A DNA stretch of 63,705 nt, taken from JANPCX01 sp031431125 (GTDB lineage Bacteria; Pseudomonadota; Gammaproteobacteria; Burkholderiales; Burkholderiaceae_C). The stretch is taken from the NCBI GenBank assembly GCA_031431125.1, contig JANPCX010000036.1, positions 1 through 63,705 of the forward strand, read 5' to 3'. Below the pieces are notes generated by a model. That model was not told the origin of the DNA. It did not search any database and worked only from the letters and a program-made list of their open reading frames with translations. Below, one piece after another: positions 51,595-60,256 of this stretch (position 1 is its first letter; the number at the start of each line of letters is the position of its first letter). The translations under genes were made by a program, and so were the position numbers.

Positions 51595-52217
51595 GCCGCC
51601 TGCGTCTTCTTTCGCTGCTCCTGCCGTGGCTTGTGCTGGTATCGCCAGCACAGGCCCAGCTGGACGCGGCTACCGAGAGGGCGCGAATCGCGCAAGAAAG
51701 ATCCGCCGCTGACCAACGTTTGCGCGAGCAAGAAAAAGCGTGCGCAGCCCGTTTCGTCGTGACTTCGTGTGTGGAAGCGGCACAAAAGGCGCACCGAGAA
51801 ACCGTCGCCCCACTGCGGCAGCAAGAATTTTTGTTGGACGATGCGCAGCGGCAGCAACGTGCGGCGCAGCGTCGTGCCGAGTTGCAGGAAAAAGCGGCTC
51901 AAACCAAGAGTGACATTGTTCTGCCGGGCACCCAACCGGTTGCAGCGGATGACGCAGCGTCTGCGCAAAGGAAAAACCAAGCGTCTTCTCGAAAAGCACC
52001 TTCAGCGAAAGAGCAAGCCCAGATCGACCAACAGCGTGCGCAACAGCAGGCGACAGCCCAGTTCGATGCAGACAAGCGCGTGAAGTCGCAGCAGCAAAAG
52101 CTTGAAGTCGCACAACGCCGCAAGGCAGAAGTCGAGAAAAGAAACGCTGAAAATGCGGCTTCCGGGAAACCACCTCCTGCAGCACTGAAAGTGCCGCCCG
52201 CCGCAGCGAACCCTTGA
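51591..52217 (+). CDS. Periplasmic coiled-coil protein
   Basis: A 208-residue protein with a signal peptide (LRLLSLLLPWLVLVSPAQA, cleavage after AQA). The mature part is rich in Gln, Arg, Glu and Ala and is predicted coiled coil across most of its length (KACAARF carries one Cys pair with SCVEAAQK). The end is Pro/Ala-rich. ATGA overlap couples it to zapE. Function unknown. Confidence 0.75.
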   Translation: MSRLRLLSLLLPWLVLVSPAQAQLDAATERARIAQERSAADQRLREQEKACAARFVVTSCVEAAQKAHRETVAPLRQQEFLLDDAQRQQRAAQRRAELQEKAAQTKSDIVLPGTQPVAADDAASAQRKNQASSRKAPSAKEQAQIDQQRAQQQATAQFDADKRVKSQQQKLEVAQRRKAEVEKRNAENAASGKPPPAALKVPPAAANP

Positions 52218-52224
52218 GTAATTT

Positions 52225-52995
52225 CTACTTCAGTGGGTCAACCCGAATCAAGGCCAGGGACAGGTTGTCGCCGCCGCCACGGGCGCGTTGCCGGGCTTTG
52301 CTGATCAACATCTCACTGGCTTCACGCGGCGGCAGGGCGTGCACGATGGCGCCCATCTCTTTGGGGGTGAAGTAGTGCCACAGGCCGTCGCTGCAGGCCA
52401 TCAGGCTGTCGCCAATTTCCAAACGCTCGACGCGGTCGATGGTGATGGGGGGGTCTTGTGTGGTGCCCAAGCAACCGGTGAGCAGGTTGGATTGGGGGTG
52501 GGTATTGGCTTCGTCTTCGGTGATTTGGCCTTCGTCGACCAAACGTTGCACAAAGGAGTGATCGATGGTGCGTGCCACCATGTCGGCGCCGCGGAAGTGG
52601 TACACCCGGGAGTCCCCGGCGTGAATGATTTGGCACTCGCGGTTGGGTGTGACGATGTAGGCCGCTACGGTGCTGTGGGGTTCTTCTTCCGAGGTGATGG
52701 CGGTCAGTTTGATCATCAAATGCGCCTCCATCACCAAAGAGCGCAGGGTGTCGCTGGCTTCTTCTTGGCTGGGAGCGTAGCGTTCAAACAACTGACGAGC
52801 CGTGAGGATCACCTGGTCAGAGGCTTTGCGGCCTCCACTTTTGCCCCCCATGCCATCGGCCAGCACCGCCATGGCGCAACCTGGAACACGGTCATGGGCG
52901 AGGATTTCAACCTGGTCTTGCTGGTAGGCCCTGTCACCGCGATGTATGCCTGTTGCGGCAGAGAGTCGGTAGTTCAGCGTCGCTGTGGTGCTCAT
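52225..52995 (-). CDS. PP2C-family protein phosphatase
   Basis: Mn/Mg-dependent Ser/Thr phosphatase of 256 residues. Metal-binding and family motifs are DRAYQQDQ, VLADGMGGKSGG, IHAGDSRVYHFRG, MACSDGLWH and GGGDNLSLALIR. The gene faces the periplasmic-protein gene and is divergent from the DUF465 gene. No kinase gene is adjacent; its targets are unknown. Confidence 0.88.
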   Translation of the reverse strand: MSTTATLNYRLSAATGIHRGDRAYQQDQVEILAHDRVPGCAMAVLADGMGGKSGGRKASDQVILTARQLFERYAPSQEEASDTLRSLVMEAHLMIKLTAITSEEEPHSTVAAYIVTPNRECQIIHAGDSRVYHFRGADMVARTIDHSFVQRLVDEGQITEDEANTHPQSNLLTGCLGTTQDPPITIDRVERLEIGDSLMACSDGLWHYFTPKEMGAIVHALPPREASEMLISKARQRARGGGDNLSLALIRVDPLK

Positions 52996-53070
52996 GGTCG
53001 AAAACTATAATGCTTTTGCTTGCTTCAATGGGCAATATCCTCGACCACTTTGCCCGATCATCGGTGTCCG

Positions 53071-53274
53071 ATGGAAAACAACCTGCACTCGCCCCACCGC
53101 CAACTGATCGAATTGCGCATTGAGCATGCCGACCTGGACAGTCTGATTGACCGTTCACGCCTGGAAAACCCTGATGACGAGTTGACCATGCGTCGGCTGA
53201 AGAAGCGGCGCCTGCTGCTGCGCGACCAAATTGCCCGCTTGGAAGCATCACTTGAGCCCCCCGAGCCGGCTTGA
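53071..53274 (+). CDS. DUF465 / YdcH-like small protein
   Basis: A 67-residue helical protein matching the DUF465 (YdcH) pattern: HRQLIELRIEHADLDSLIDR followed by LKKRRLLLRDQIARLEASL. The ATG at 53071 is used; an in-frame ATG at 53020 lies upstream. The 3' end overlaps the following helicase by 23 bases. Function unknown. Confidence 0.8.
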   Translation: MENNLHSPHRQLIELRIEHADLDSLIDRSRLENPDDELTMRRLKKRRLLLRDQIARLEASLEPPEPA

Positions 53275-55264
53275 TGTTTTGACCGAATCGCTGACCAGTC
53301 CTTTGCGCACCGCGGTGGAAGCGGCCCTTGGCACCGCCGGTGCCTTGGCCCAGGCCGACCCGCGTTATGTGCAGCGTGAAGTGCAGCTGGAGCTGGCACT
53401 GGCCGTTGCGGCGGCCATCGACGCACGTGAGGCGCTGGTGGCTGAAGCCGGTACGGGCGTTGGTAAAACCTATGCCTACCTTGCACCCGCCTTGCTGTCG
53501 GGCAAGCGCACCTTGGTGAGCACCGCCACCAAAAGCCTGCAAGACCAGCTTTTTCTGCGCGACATTCCGCGCCTGCGGCAAGCCTTGAATGTGCCCGTGA
53601 GCACCGCTTTGCTCAAAGGGCGCGGCAGCTATTTGTGCACCCACCGACTGAACCAAGCCCGCCAAAGCGCGGAGTTGCCGGACCGTTGGGCGGTACGAAC
53701 ACTCGCCAAGATTGAGCAATGGGCCACCAGTACCCGCAGCGGTGACTTGGCCGAACTCGAAGGTTTGGATGAACGCAGCAGCGTGATTCCACTCGTCACC
53801 TCCACACGGGAAAACTGCCTCGGTACGGAATGCCCACAGTACCAAGGTTGCCATGTGGTCAAAGCGCGTCGAGAGGCCATGGCCGCCGATGTGGTCGGGG
53901 TGAACCACCACTTGTTTTTTGCCGATATGGCGCTGCGCGACACCGGTGTGGCCGAGCTTTTGCCCACGGTGGAAGTGGCCATATTCGACGAGGCCCACCA
54001 GCTCAGCGATGCTGGGGTGCAGTTTTTGGGCGCCACGCTTGGCACCGCACAGCTGCTCGATTTTTCACGCGACATGCTGGCCTTGGGCCTGCAACAAGCT
54101 CGCGGTTTGGCGCCTTGGCAGGTGCTGGCACAGCGCTGTGAACAAACGGCGCGTGAGCTGCGTTTGGTTTGCGCCGGAAGCCTGGGCGAGGTGCGCGGTG
54201 CCATCAAGCTGCGCTGGGACGAACGCTGCAACCTGCCTGAATTTGTGCAAAGCCTGGGGGCTTTGGGTGATGCGGCACGCGCTGCACAGTTGGCGCTTCA
54301 AGCGGTGGTGGATGTGTCGGTGGACTTTGCCAAATTGCTGGAGCGCGCCCAGGGCTTGGCTCACCTGTCGGAACAGTTCATGCACAGCGCGGCCCCAGGA
54401 AAAGTGCGCTGGATCGACCTCGGACCCCACAGCGCACGGCTGGTGGAGTCGCCGCTCGACATCCGAGATGCACTCACAGAACAAATGTCAGCCGCACCCA
54501 AAACATGGGTCTTCACCTCGGCCACCTTGGGCGACGACGACGCGCTGACCTGGTTCACCGAAGGCGCTGGCTTGACCCATGCGCGTTGCCTGCGCGTGGG
54601 CAGCCCGTTTCCCTATGCGGACCACGCTCGTATTTATGTGCCGCGCCGATTTCCCAAACCGAACGAGGCAGCGCACCCGCAGGCCGTGGCGCTGCTGGCG
54701 GCCCGCTGCGCACAAGCCTTGGGCGGCCGCACCTTTGTGCTGACGACCACGCTGCGTGCGCTCAAAAGCATTGCCGAAGACCTGCGCCAATACTTTCAAA
54801 CCCACGGCTTGGACATCGACGTTCTGATGCAAGGCAGCAGCCCCAAACGCCAGTTGATGCAGCAGTTTTTATCGCAACCGCACTCGGTGCTGGTGGGCTC
54901 GCAAAGTTTTTGGGAAGGCATCGACGTGCCCGGCGACGCGCTGCAATGTGTGGTGATCGACAAACTGCCCTTCCCGCCACCCAACGACCCCTTGGTGCAA
55001 GCCCGGGTGCAGCGGCTCGAATCCCAAGGCCGAAATGCCTTCGCCGACTACTTCGTCGCCGAAGCGGCGGTGTCACTCAAACAAGGCGCAGGTCGATTGA
55101 TCCGCAGCGAGACCGACAAAGGGCTGCTCGTGGTGTGCGACCCGCGATTGGCGGGGATGAACTATGGAAAACGGCTGCTGCAGGCGTTACCGCCGATGGG
55201 GGTGTTGACGACGGAGGAGGATGCGTTGGGATGGTTGGGGTCGCTAGTTTCCGCCGTGTATTGA
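53252..55264 (+). CDS. DinG/YoaA-type Fe-S DNA helicase
   Basis: XPD-like superfamily 2 helicase of about 670 residues. Walker A is AEAGTGVGKTYAYL; the Fe-S domain has the four Cys in RGSYLCTHRL and NCLGTECPQYQGC; the DEAH box is IFDEAHQLSDAG; motif VI resembles QGAGRLIRSETDKG. It fits YoaA or DinG, used in DNA repair. The start is uncertain: TTG at 53252 has GGAAG six bases upstream; TTG at 53231 or 53279 are alternatives. Confidence 0.87.
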   Translation: MSPPSRLDVLTESLTSPLRTAVEAALGTAGALAQADPRYVQREVQLELALAVAAAIDAREALVAEAGTGVGKTYAYLAPALLSGKRTLVSTATKSLQDQLFLRDIPRLRQALNVPVSTALLKGRGSYLCTHRLNQARQSAELPDRWAVRTLAKIEQWATSTRSGDLAELEGLDERSSVIPLVTSTRENCLGTECPQYQGCHVVKARREAMAADVVGVNHHLFFADMALRDTGVAELLPTVEVAIFDEAHQLSDAGVQFLGATLGTAQLLDFSRDMLALGLQQARGLAPWQVLAQRCEQTARELRLVCAGSLGEVRGAIKLRWDERCNLPEFVQSLGALGDAARAAQLALQAVVDVSVDFAKLLERAQGLAHLSEQFMHSAAPGKVRWIDLGPHSARLVESPLDIRDALTEQMSAAPKTWVFTSATLGDDDALTWFTEGAGLTHARCLRVGSPFPYADHARIYVPRRFPKPNEAAHPQAVALLAARCAQALGGRTFVLTTTLRALKSIAEDLRQYFQTHGLDIDVLMQGSSPKRQLMQQFLSQPHSVLVGSQSFWEGIDVPGDALQCVVIDKLPFPPPNDPLVQARVQRLESQGRNAFADYFVAEAAVSLKQGAGRLIRSETDKGLLVVCDPRLAGMNYGKRLLQALPPMGVLTTEEDALGWLGSLVSAVY

Positions 55265-55393
55265 AGGGATACAAAAAATCTGCTGACTTCAATGGCTACG
55301 CTCAAGTCCCTCGGCCGCAGACTTAACTTGGATGCGGTGTGGTCAGTTACCTCTGCGGTTCACCGGGACATTGAGTCGATGACCTCTCTTTAT

Positions 55394-56959
55394 TCAGTGT
55401 CGTTCGTCGTCGTCCCATGTTTTTCCTTCATCGCGCGACCGCATGGACTTTCCATTGGCCATGAACACCCAAAGAGATCCATCGAAGTGGTCCACCAGCA
55501 TATTTCGAATGGTGGTACCTTTGTATCGTTCTGGCGAAAGCCCCGTTTGGTTCCAGGTTAAACCTCCGTCTCGACTGGTCATCAGTGCATACTCAGTTTT
55601 TGGGGACGTGAAAAGTTGAGATTTCGGCAGCGATACGGCGTAGATGGTTGTTCTGTTTTTTGCGGCAACCGCAAGGGTGAACCTGCTCAGATTCAGTTCG
55701 GCCCATTTATTCCCACCATCGTGGGATATCGAGAAAGACCGCGGGAATCCTCCGACACGCAACAACAATCCGTCAGGTTGAATGGACAAGCCGGAAACAG
55801 ACTTCCCTCCGTCAATTATCTGAATTCGCTCCGTGCCTCCGTCTACAACGTAAAAAGTGCCACCTGCCGTCATCACGCCGATCTTCTCTCCCATGCTCAC
55901 CACGAAACTGAGAGGCTGATGTGTCGACGCACTCTGCGACTCTTGTTTAAACGAACCAATTTTTGTCCAACGACCTGTGACTAAGTCTTCGCTTGTGTAG
56001 GCATTCCACTCCGACTGAATACGAGTTACCGCCAACGCCTTGCCATTTGGCAACGTCACCAGTCCGTAGATAACGCCACGGTCAGGTGAGTCCAGTCGAC
56101 TCCATGTACGACCTTGGTCGGCAGACATTCGAAGTAAACCCTCCTCGCCTGCGGCAATCAATCCATTGCGATAAGGACGCAGGACAAGGACTTGCCGCCA
56201 AGAGCCAACGTTCAACTCCCGCCATCTAGTGTCCCCCGCGTTGCGCCAGTAGGCTCTCCCGATCTTGCCTCCCGCAAAAAAAGCGCCATCGCTGGATTGC
56301 CAAACACCGCCTATTGCCGGGTATTCAGCGAGCGCCAGGCTTTTGTTGAATTCGTCTATTGAACTTGTACCCTGTTGCAAATCCGGTTTGCGATCCAAAG
56401 TACTAAATTGGCGCTCTTTTGATTGCCGCGCCATCGTCGGAAAAACGCTCTGGAATGTTTCAAACAATTCTTCCTCCGGCGGCAAGAGGGTGACAGTGAA
56501 GCGCCGTCCCCCCACCGGGTGAACTAGCAAAGTTCCGAGCAAAGAAACTTCACCGGCTTTTACGTCAAAGCTGCTCAGCATCGATTCCATCGGAAACCGG
56601 TAAGTTGCCCCTTCATCAGGAGAGCCACCCGACGCTTCCAATACGGCGTACCGCCCAGCCGGTAGCATGCCGCTAAAAACGGCTGTCGAGTGACTCGACA
56701 GGCGAGATCTATACAGCACGAAGCTGGTTGGTCGACCTTCTTGCGCCTCACCTGGCAATTTTTCTTTTTCCAGCTTGATACTGGTTAGGAAGTCAGAAGG
56801 CCCACCATCCTGGCCACTGTTAACCAGCTTGAAAACTACGGCTCCCTGCGAATCTGTGAGCGCTTGTTTGTCCGCAATCGGGGGTGCCACGGTGGCACTG
56901 CAACCCGCGAATAGACCAAGTAGGCAAACGAAACAAACGGGCAGTAGCCGATAGAGCAT
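55394..56959 (-). CDS. Lipoprotein with Asp-box repeats
   Basis: A 521-residue protein with a lipoprotein signal (LLPVCFVCLLGLFAGC; lipobox LFAGC). The C-terminal ~330 residues contain at least four Asp-box (SxDxGxTW) turns: SADQGRTWS, SHDGGNKWA, SRDGGLTWN and SRDEGKTWD, indicating a beta-propeller of the BNR/sortilin type. The first ~180 mature residues are a separate domain. AAGGA precedes the ATG at 56959. Base use is more A/T-rich than in its neighbours, suggesting a later arrival between bamD and the helicase. A surface or periplasmic binding role is plausible. Confidence 0.75.
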   Translation of the reverse strand: MLYRLLPVCFVCLLGLFAGCSATVAPPIADKQALTDSQGAVVFKLVNSGQDGGPSDFLTSIKLEKEKLPGEAQEGRPTSFVLYRSRLSSHSTAVFSGMLPAGRYAVLEASGGSPDEGATYRFPMESMLSSFDVKAGEVSLLGTLLVHPVGGRRFTVTLLPPEEELFETFQSVFPTMARQSKERQFSTLDRKPDLQQGTSSIDEFNKSLALAEYPAIGGVWQSSDGAFFAGGKIGRAYWRNAGDTRWRELNVGSWRQVLVLRPYRNGLIAAGEEGLLRMSADQGRTWSRLDSPDRGVIYGLVTLPNGKALAVTRIQSEWNAYTSEDLVTGRWTKIGSFKQESQSASTHQPLSFVVSMGEKIGVMTAGGTFYVVDGGTERIQIIDGGKSVSGLSIQPDGLLLRVGGFPRSFSISHDGGNKWAELNLSRFTLAVAAKNRTTIYAVSLPKSQLFTSPKTEYALMTSRDGGLTWNQTGLSPERYKGTTIRNMLVDHFDGSLWVFMANGKSMRSRDEGKTWDDDERH

Positions 56960-57048
56960 TCTTTTCCTTGAGGAGAATTCAGCTTTACGAGGGATTGTTG
57001 CGTGCGAAGAAATCAACAGCAGTTGCCGGCGGGAGCGCGATCGTCGCA

Positions 57049-57861
57049 TCACCAAACCTGCCACCACCTCTTCTCCTTCAGCCCCAGAGACGCTGCCGTC
57101 AAAAACTTGGTCTTGGGAAAGTTTTTCTGCTGAACACTTTTAGCCGCATCGCGCAGGTCGTTCATGCCCAAGCGCTCGTAGCTGAACACCATGATGGCCA
57201 GGGCTTCTTCTGCGGCGGGGGATTGTTGGAACTCTTGCACCGCTTGCTGTGCGCGGTTGGCCGCGGCCACGTAGGCGGCGCGGCGGAAGTAGTAACGGGC
57301 CACATGCACTTCGTAATCGGCCAATGAGTTGACGATGTAGTCCATGCGCAGTTGCGCGTCGGGAGCGTATTTGGACTGGGGGAATTGGTCCATCAACTGT
57401 TTGAAAGAAACGAAAGATTCGCGCGAGGCTTGTTGGTCGCGCTCGGCTAGGTTTTGGCCGGAGAAGCTGCCCAGAATCCCTAAGTTGTCGTTGAAGTTCA
57501 CCAGGCCCTGAAGGTAAAGCGCATAGTCCAGTGCTGGGCTGCTGGGGTTGAGTTTGATGAAACGCTCCAGCACCACCTGGGCCTGGGCTTTTTCGCCGGA
57601 GCGGTACATGGCATAGGCGCGTTCCAACTGGGCTTGCTGGGCCACGATGTTCAAGGTGGCGCGCCCCTCCAGGCGTTCATACAGGCGGCCGGCCTTCTCC
57701 CAGTTGCCTGCGGCCATCTCTTCTTTGGCCTCTGCATACAATCGTTCCGCCGTCCAGCCAGCGGTTTCGTCTTTGGGCGAACTGCCGCAGGCCGATAAAA
57801 GCAGCGCCAGGCAAGCAGTACAAAAAGCAGCGCTGGTTTTCCAACTGATCGTCAAAGTCAT
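57049..57861 (-). CDS. bamD: Outer membrane assembly lipoprotein BamD
   Basis: BamD is an essential lipoprotein of the BAM complex, which inserts beta-barrel proteins into the outer membrane. The 270-residue protein has a lipobox (LLLSACGSS) and then TPR-type helical repeats (YAEAKEEMAAGNWEKAGRLY, YLQGLVNFNDNLG). The ATG at 57861 is used; a TTG at 57870 is also possible. It is divergent from rluD, a common betaproteobacterial arrangement, with 43 bases between them. Confidence 0.94.
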   Translation of the reverse strand: MTLTISWKTSAAFCTACLALLLSACGSSPKDETAGWTAERLYAEAKEEMAAGNWEKAGRLYERLEGRATLNIVAQQAQLERAYAMYRSGEKAQAQVVLERFIKLNPSSPALDYALYLQGLVNFNDNLGILGSFSGQNLAERDQQASRESFVSFKQLMDQFPQSKYAPDAQLRMDYIVNSLADYEVHVARYYFRRAAYVAAANRAQQAVQEFQQSPAAEEALAIMVFSYERLGMNDLRDAAKSVQQKNFPKTKFLTAASLGLKEKRWWQVW

Positions 57862-57904
57862 GTGCTGCAAGCCGCCGCACTAAGCGGCAGGGTCCGTCAA
57901 AAAA

Positions 57905-58888
57905 ATGAAACCTGATTATAGAGACGCCCCCCCACTCGATGACGAGGTGGACGAGCCGCAGGACGATCTGCCCGAAACCCGTGAGCAGGTGGTGGGCAAA
58001 GAGCAGCACGGCCAGCGGCTGGACAAGGTGCTGGTGCTGCTCGCGCCCGAGTTTTCCCGCAACCACTTGCAGGGTTTGGTGGAGGCGGGTCACGTGCGGG
58101 TGAACCACGCTGCCGTCACCACGCCATCACGCAAGTTATTACTGGGGCAGAAGGTTGAGGTGGACCTGGTCCCCACAGCGCAAAGTTTGGCGTTTCGTGC
58201 CGAGGATGTGCCTGTGCCCGCGGTGTTTGAAGACGAGCACCTCCTCGTCGTGAACAAACCCGCCGGTTTGGTGGTGCACCCGGCGGCGGGCAATTGGTCG
58301 GGCACTTTGCTCAACGGCCTGTTGGCCCACCATGTGGGTGCAGCGATGCTGCCGCGTGCTGGCATCGTGCACCGCTTAGACAAGGACACCTCGGGACTGA
58401 TGGTGGTGGGGAAAACGTTGGTGGCGGTGACTGCCTTGGTACGTGCCATCGCCGCACGTGAAGTGCACCGCGAGTACCTGACCTTGGTTCATGGCGAGTT
58501 TCCCTCGCGTGTGTCCAGCATCGATGCGCCCGTTGGCCGGGACCCGAAGTCGCGCATACGCATGGCGGCCATTGCCTCGGGCAAGCCCGCGCGAACAGAC
58601 GTTGAGCGACTGGCCACCACGGGCGGATTCAGCGCGTTGCGGTGCGTGTTGCACAGCGGTCGAACCCATCAAATCAGAGTGCACTTATCAAGCCTGGGGC
58701 ATCCGCTGGTGGCTGATGCCGTCTACGGTGGCAAGCCCGCGCTGGGCATGGCGCGGCAAGCATTGCATGCGACGGCGCTGAAGTTTGTTCATCCCAGCAG
58801 CGGTGAAGCGCTGGTATTCGGTGCCGACCCACCCGCAGATTTTGCGGCTGCATGGACCCAGGTTGTGGGCGCGAAGCAGGTGCCTTGA
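57905..58888 (+). CDS. rluD: 23S rRNA pseudouridine synthase RluD
   Basis: RluD modifies U1911, U1915 and U1917 of 23S rRNA. The 327-residue protein has an S4-type RNA-binding domain (QRLDKVLVLLAPEFSRNHLQ) and the catalytic motif GIVHRLDKDTSGLMVV with the conserved Asp. The C-terminal GRTHQIRVHLSSLGHPLVAD is typical of the RluA/C/D family. The first ~30 residues are acidic and variable. Confidence 0.93.
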   Translation: MKPDYRDAPPLDDEVDEPQDDLPETREQVVGKEQHGQRLDKVLVLLAPEFSRNHLQGLVEAGHVRVNHAAVTTPSRKLLLGQKVEVDLVPTAQSLAFRAEDVPVPAVFEDEHLLVVNKPAGLVVHPAAGNWSGTLLNGLLAHHVGAAMLPRAGIVHRLDKDTSGLMVVGKTLVAVTALVRAIAAREVHREYLTLVHGEFPSRVSSIDAPVGRDPKSRIRMAAIASGKPARTDVERLATTGGFSALRCVLHSGRTHQIRVHLSSLGHPLVADAVYGGKPALGMARQALHATALKFVHPSSGEALVFGADPPADFAAAWTQVVGAKQVP

Positions 58889-58944
58889 AAACAACGGCCA
58901 GGGCGCGTCAACAGCTCAATTCGTGCACCAGCCTCAGCCTTGGC

Positions 58945-59215
58945 TACAATGGGCGACGATTCAGTGCATGAAGGTGCCCCGGGTTGGCGGATAGAGGCCA
59001 GCCACGCACCCCACACGAACCCTCCCAGCAAACCCTGTACGCAGGGACCGCGAGCCCGGATGGACAGCTTTTGCGCCCCCCGGCATCGCACCAGTGGGAT
59101 GGTGCGCACTGAACCCGCAACGAGACTGCAAATACGCGACGGCACCGTCAGCGGCTCCACCAGGTGGTGGGGTGTAGGTTGCCCGCACACACTGTCCCCA
59201 GATGCATGCCGCTTT
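58945..59215. other. Structured 270-base gap, possible RNA gene
   Basis: Between rluD and the MITE-like element no protein gene is seen. A TACAAT (58945-58950) could be a -10. Downstream are many short hairpins: CCCTG/CAGGG near 59036, GCACCA/TGGTGC near 59087, GACGG/CCGTC near 59139 and CCACC/GGTGG near 59158. This density suggests a structured RNA, but I find no match to 6S RNA, RNase P RNA, tmRNA or 4.5S RNA signatures. Confidence 0.35.
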
Positions 59216-59483
59216 AGAACCTATCCGTGAATAAGACAGCCCTGCGTTGTGACGACAAAGCGATGGATGCAAGGCGCAAGCCGCAGCCCAGGGCCTACCC
59301 CTGGGCAAGGGTTGCAACGCCGCAGACGCGCTTTGTCGTCGCAACCCTTCGGGCCGGGGCTCTACGGGCCACAAGCGGGTGTCGCAACCCGCTTGTGGTG
59401 ATGTACACCACGGCGCGGCTCGCTCCTACGCCTGTGGCCTGTAGAGCCCCGGCGCAGGGCTGTCTTGTTCACGGATAGGTTCT
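59216..59483. mobile_element. MITE-like element with 31-bp inverted ends
   Basis: A 268-bp element without coding capacity. The ends (59216-59246 and 59453-59483) are inverted repeats matching at 30 of 31 positions, beginning AGAACCTATCCGTGAA. Inside are two more pairs, GACGACAAAGCG with CGCTTTGTCGTC and GGGGCTCTAC with GTAGAGCCCC, and a hairpin AAGCGGGT/ACCCGCTT. The ends look like those of a DNA transposon; flanks are TTTA and TTAA. It ends 29 bases before scpB. Confidence 0.8.
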
Positions 59484-59512
59484 TAAACCGGCCAAGGATG
59501 TAGAAGAAGTCC

Positions 59513-60256
59513 ATGAATACACAGGATGCAAAACGCGTCCTCGAGACTGCGCTCATTTGTGCCCGCGAGCCCATGCCCGTGCGCGACATGCGAACGCTGT
59601 TCGACGATGAACTGTCGCCCGATACCCTGCGTGCTTTGTTGGACGAGCTGTGCCGCGATTGGGATGGCAAAGGCGTGGAACTGGTTTGTTTGGCGACCGG
59701 CTGGCGCTTTCAAAGTCGGCCCGAAATGCGCCAGTTTTTGGATCGTTTGCACCCGGAAAAGCCGCCCAAGTATTCACGCGCCGTGATGGAAACGCTGGCC
59801 ATCATTGCTTACCGCCAACCTGTGACACGTGGTGACATCGAAGACATTCGCGGCGTGACGGTGAACAGCCAAATCATCAAACAGCTGGAAGACCGCGGCT
59901 GGGTGGACGCCATCGGCTACCGCGAAGCGCCGGGACGCCCCGCCTTGTTGGCCACCACCAAGCAGTTTCTTGACGACTTGGGTTTGGCCAGTTTGGAACA
60001 ATTGCCGCTCTTGGAAGGCGGCGCGTTTGATGCCAGCACCTTAGACGCATTGGTGCCACAACAAACCATGTTGCTTGACCCTCAAACCAGTTTGGCTTTG
60101 GACGATGTAAGCGCACCAGACCTGAACTTGCTTTTCAATGAGCCCGCCGAAACGTCGGCTGATTTGCAACTTGATCTTCACGAGGTGGCCGACACAGCCG
60201 TCGGCAACACCCCTGACAACGATTCAACGCCAGACCCGATGGAACCCCAAGCATGA
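59513..60256 (+). CDS. scpB: Segregation and condensation protein ScpB
   Basis: Kleisin-associated protein of 247 residues that works with ScpA and SMC in chromosome organisation. Two winged-helix domains span roughly residues 1-160; ETLAIIAYRQPVTRGDIEDI and GRPALLATTKQFLDDLGL are signature stretches. The C-terminal ~80 residues are acidic and variable. Its stop overlaps the rluB start (ATGA). No scpA is visible; it may lie elsewhere. Confidence 0.92.
   Translation: MNTQDAKRVLETALICAREPMPVRDMRTLFDDELSPDTLRALLDELCRDWDGKGVELVCLATGWRFQSRPEMRQFLDRLHPEKPPKYSRAVMETLAIIAYRQPVTRGDIEDIRGVTVNSQIIKQLEDRGWVDAIGYREAPGRPALLATTKQFLDDLGLASLEQLPLLEGGAFDASTLDALVPQQTMLLDPQTSLALDDVSAPDLNLLFNEPAETSADLQLDLHEVADTAVGNTPDNDSTPDPMEPQA

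Noticed and set aside
58945..59215. 6S RNA, RNase P RNA, tmRNA or SRP RNA
   Set aside because: None of the signature segments (for example the 6S CTTGAACC block or RNase P GAGGAAAGTCCGGGC) is present on either strand.
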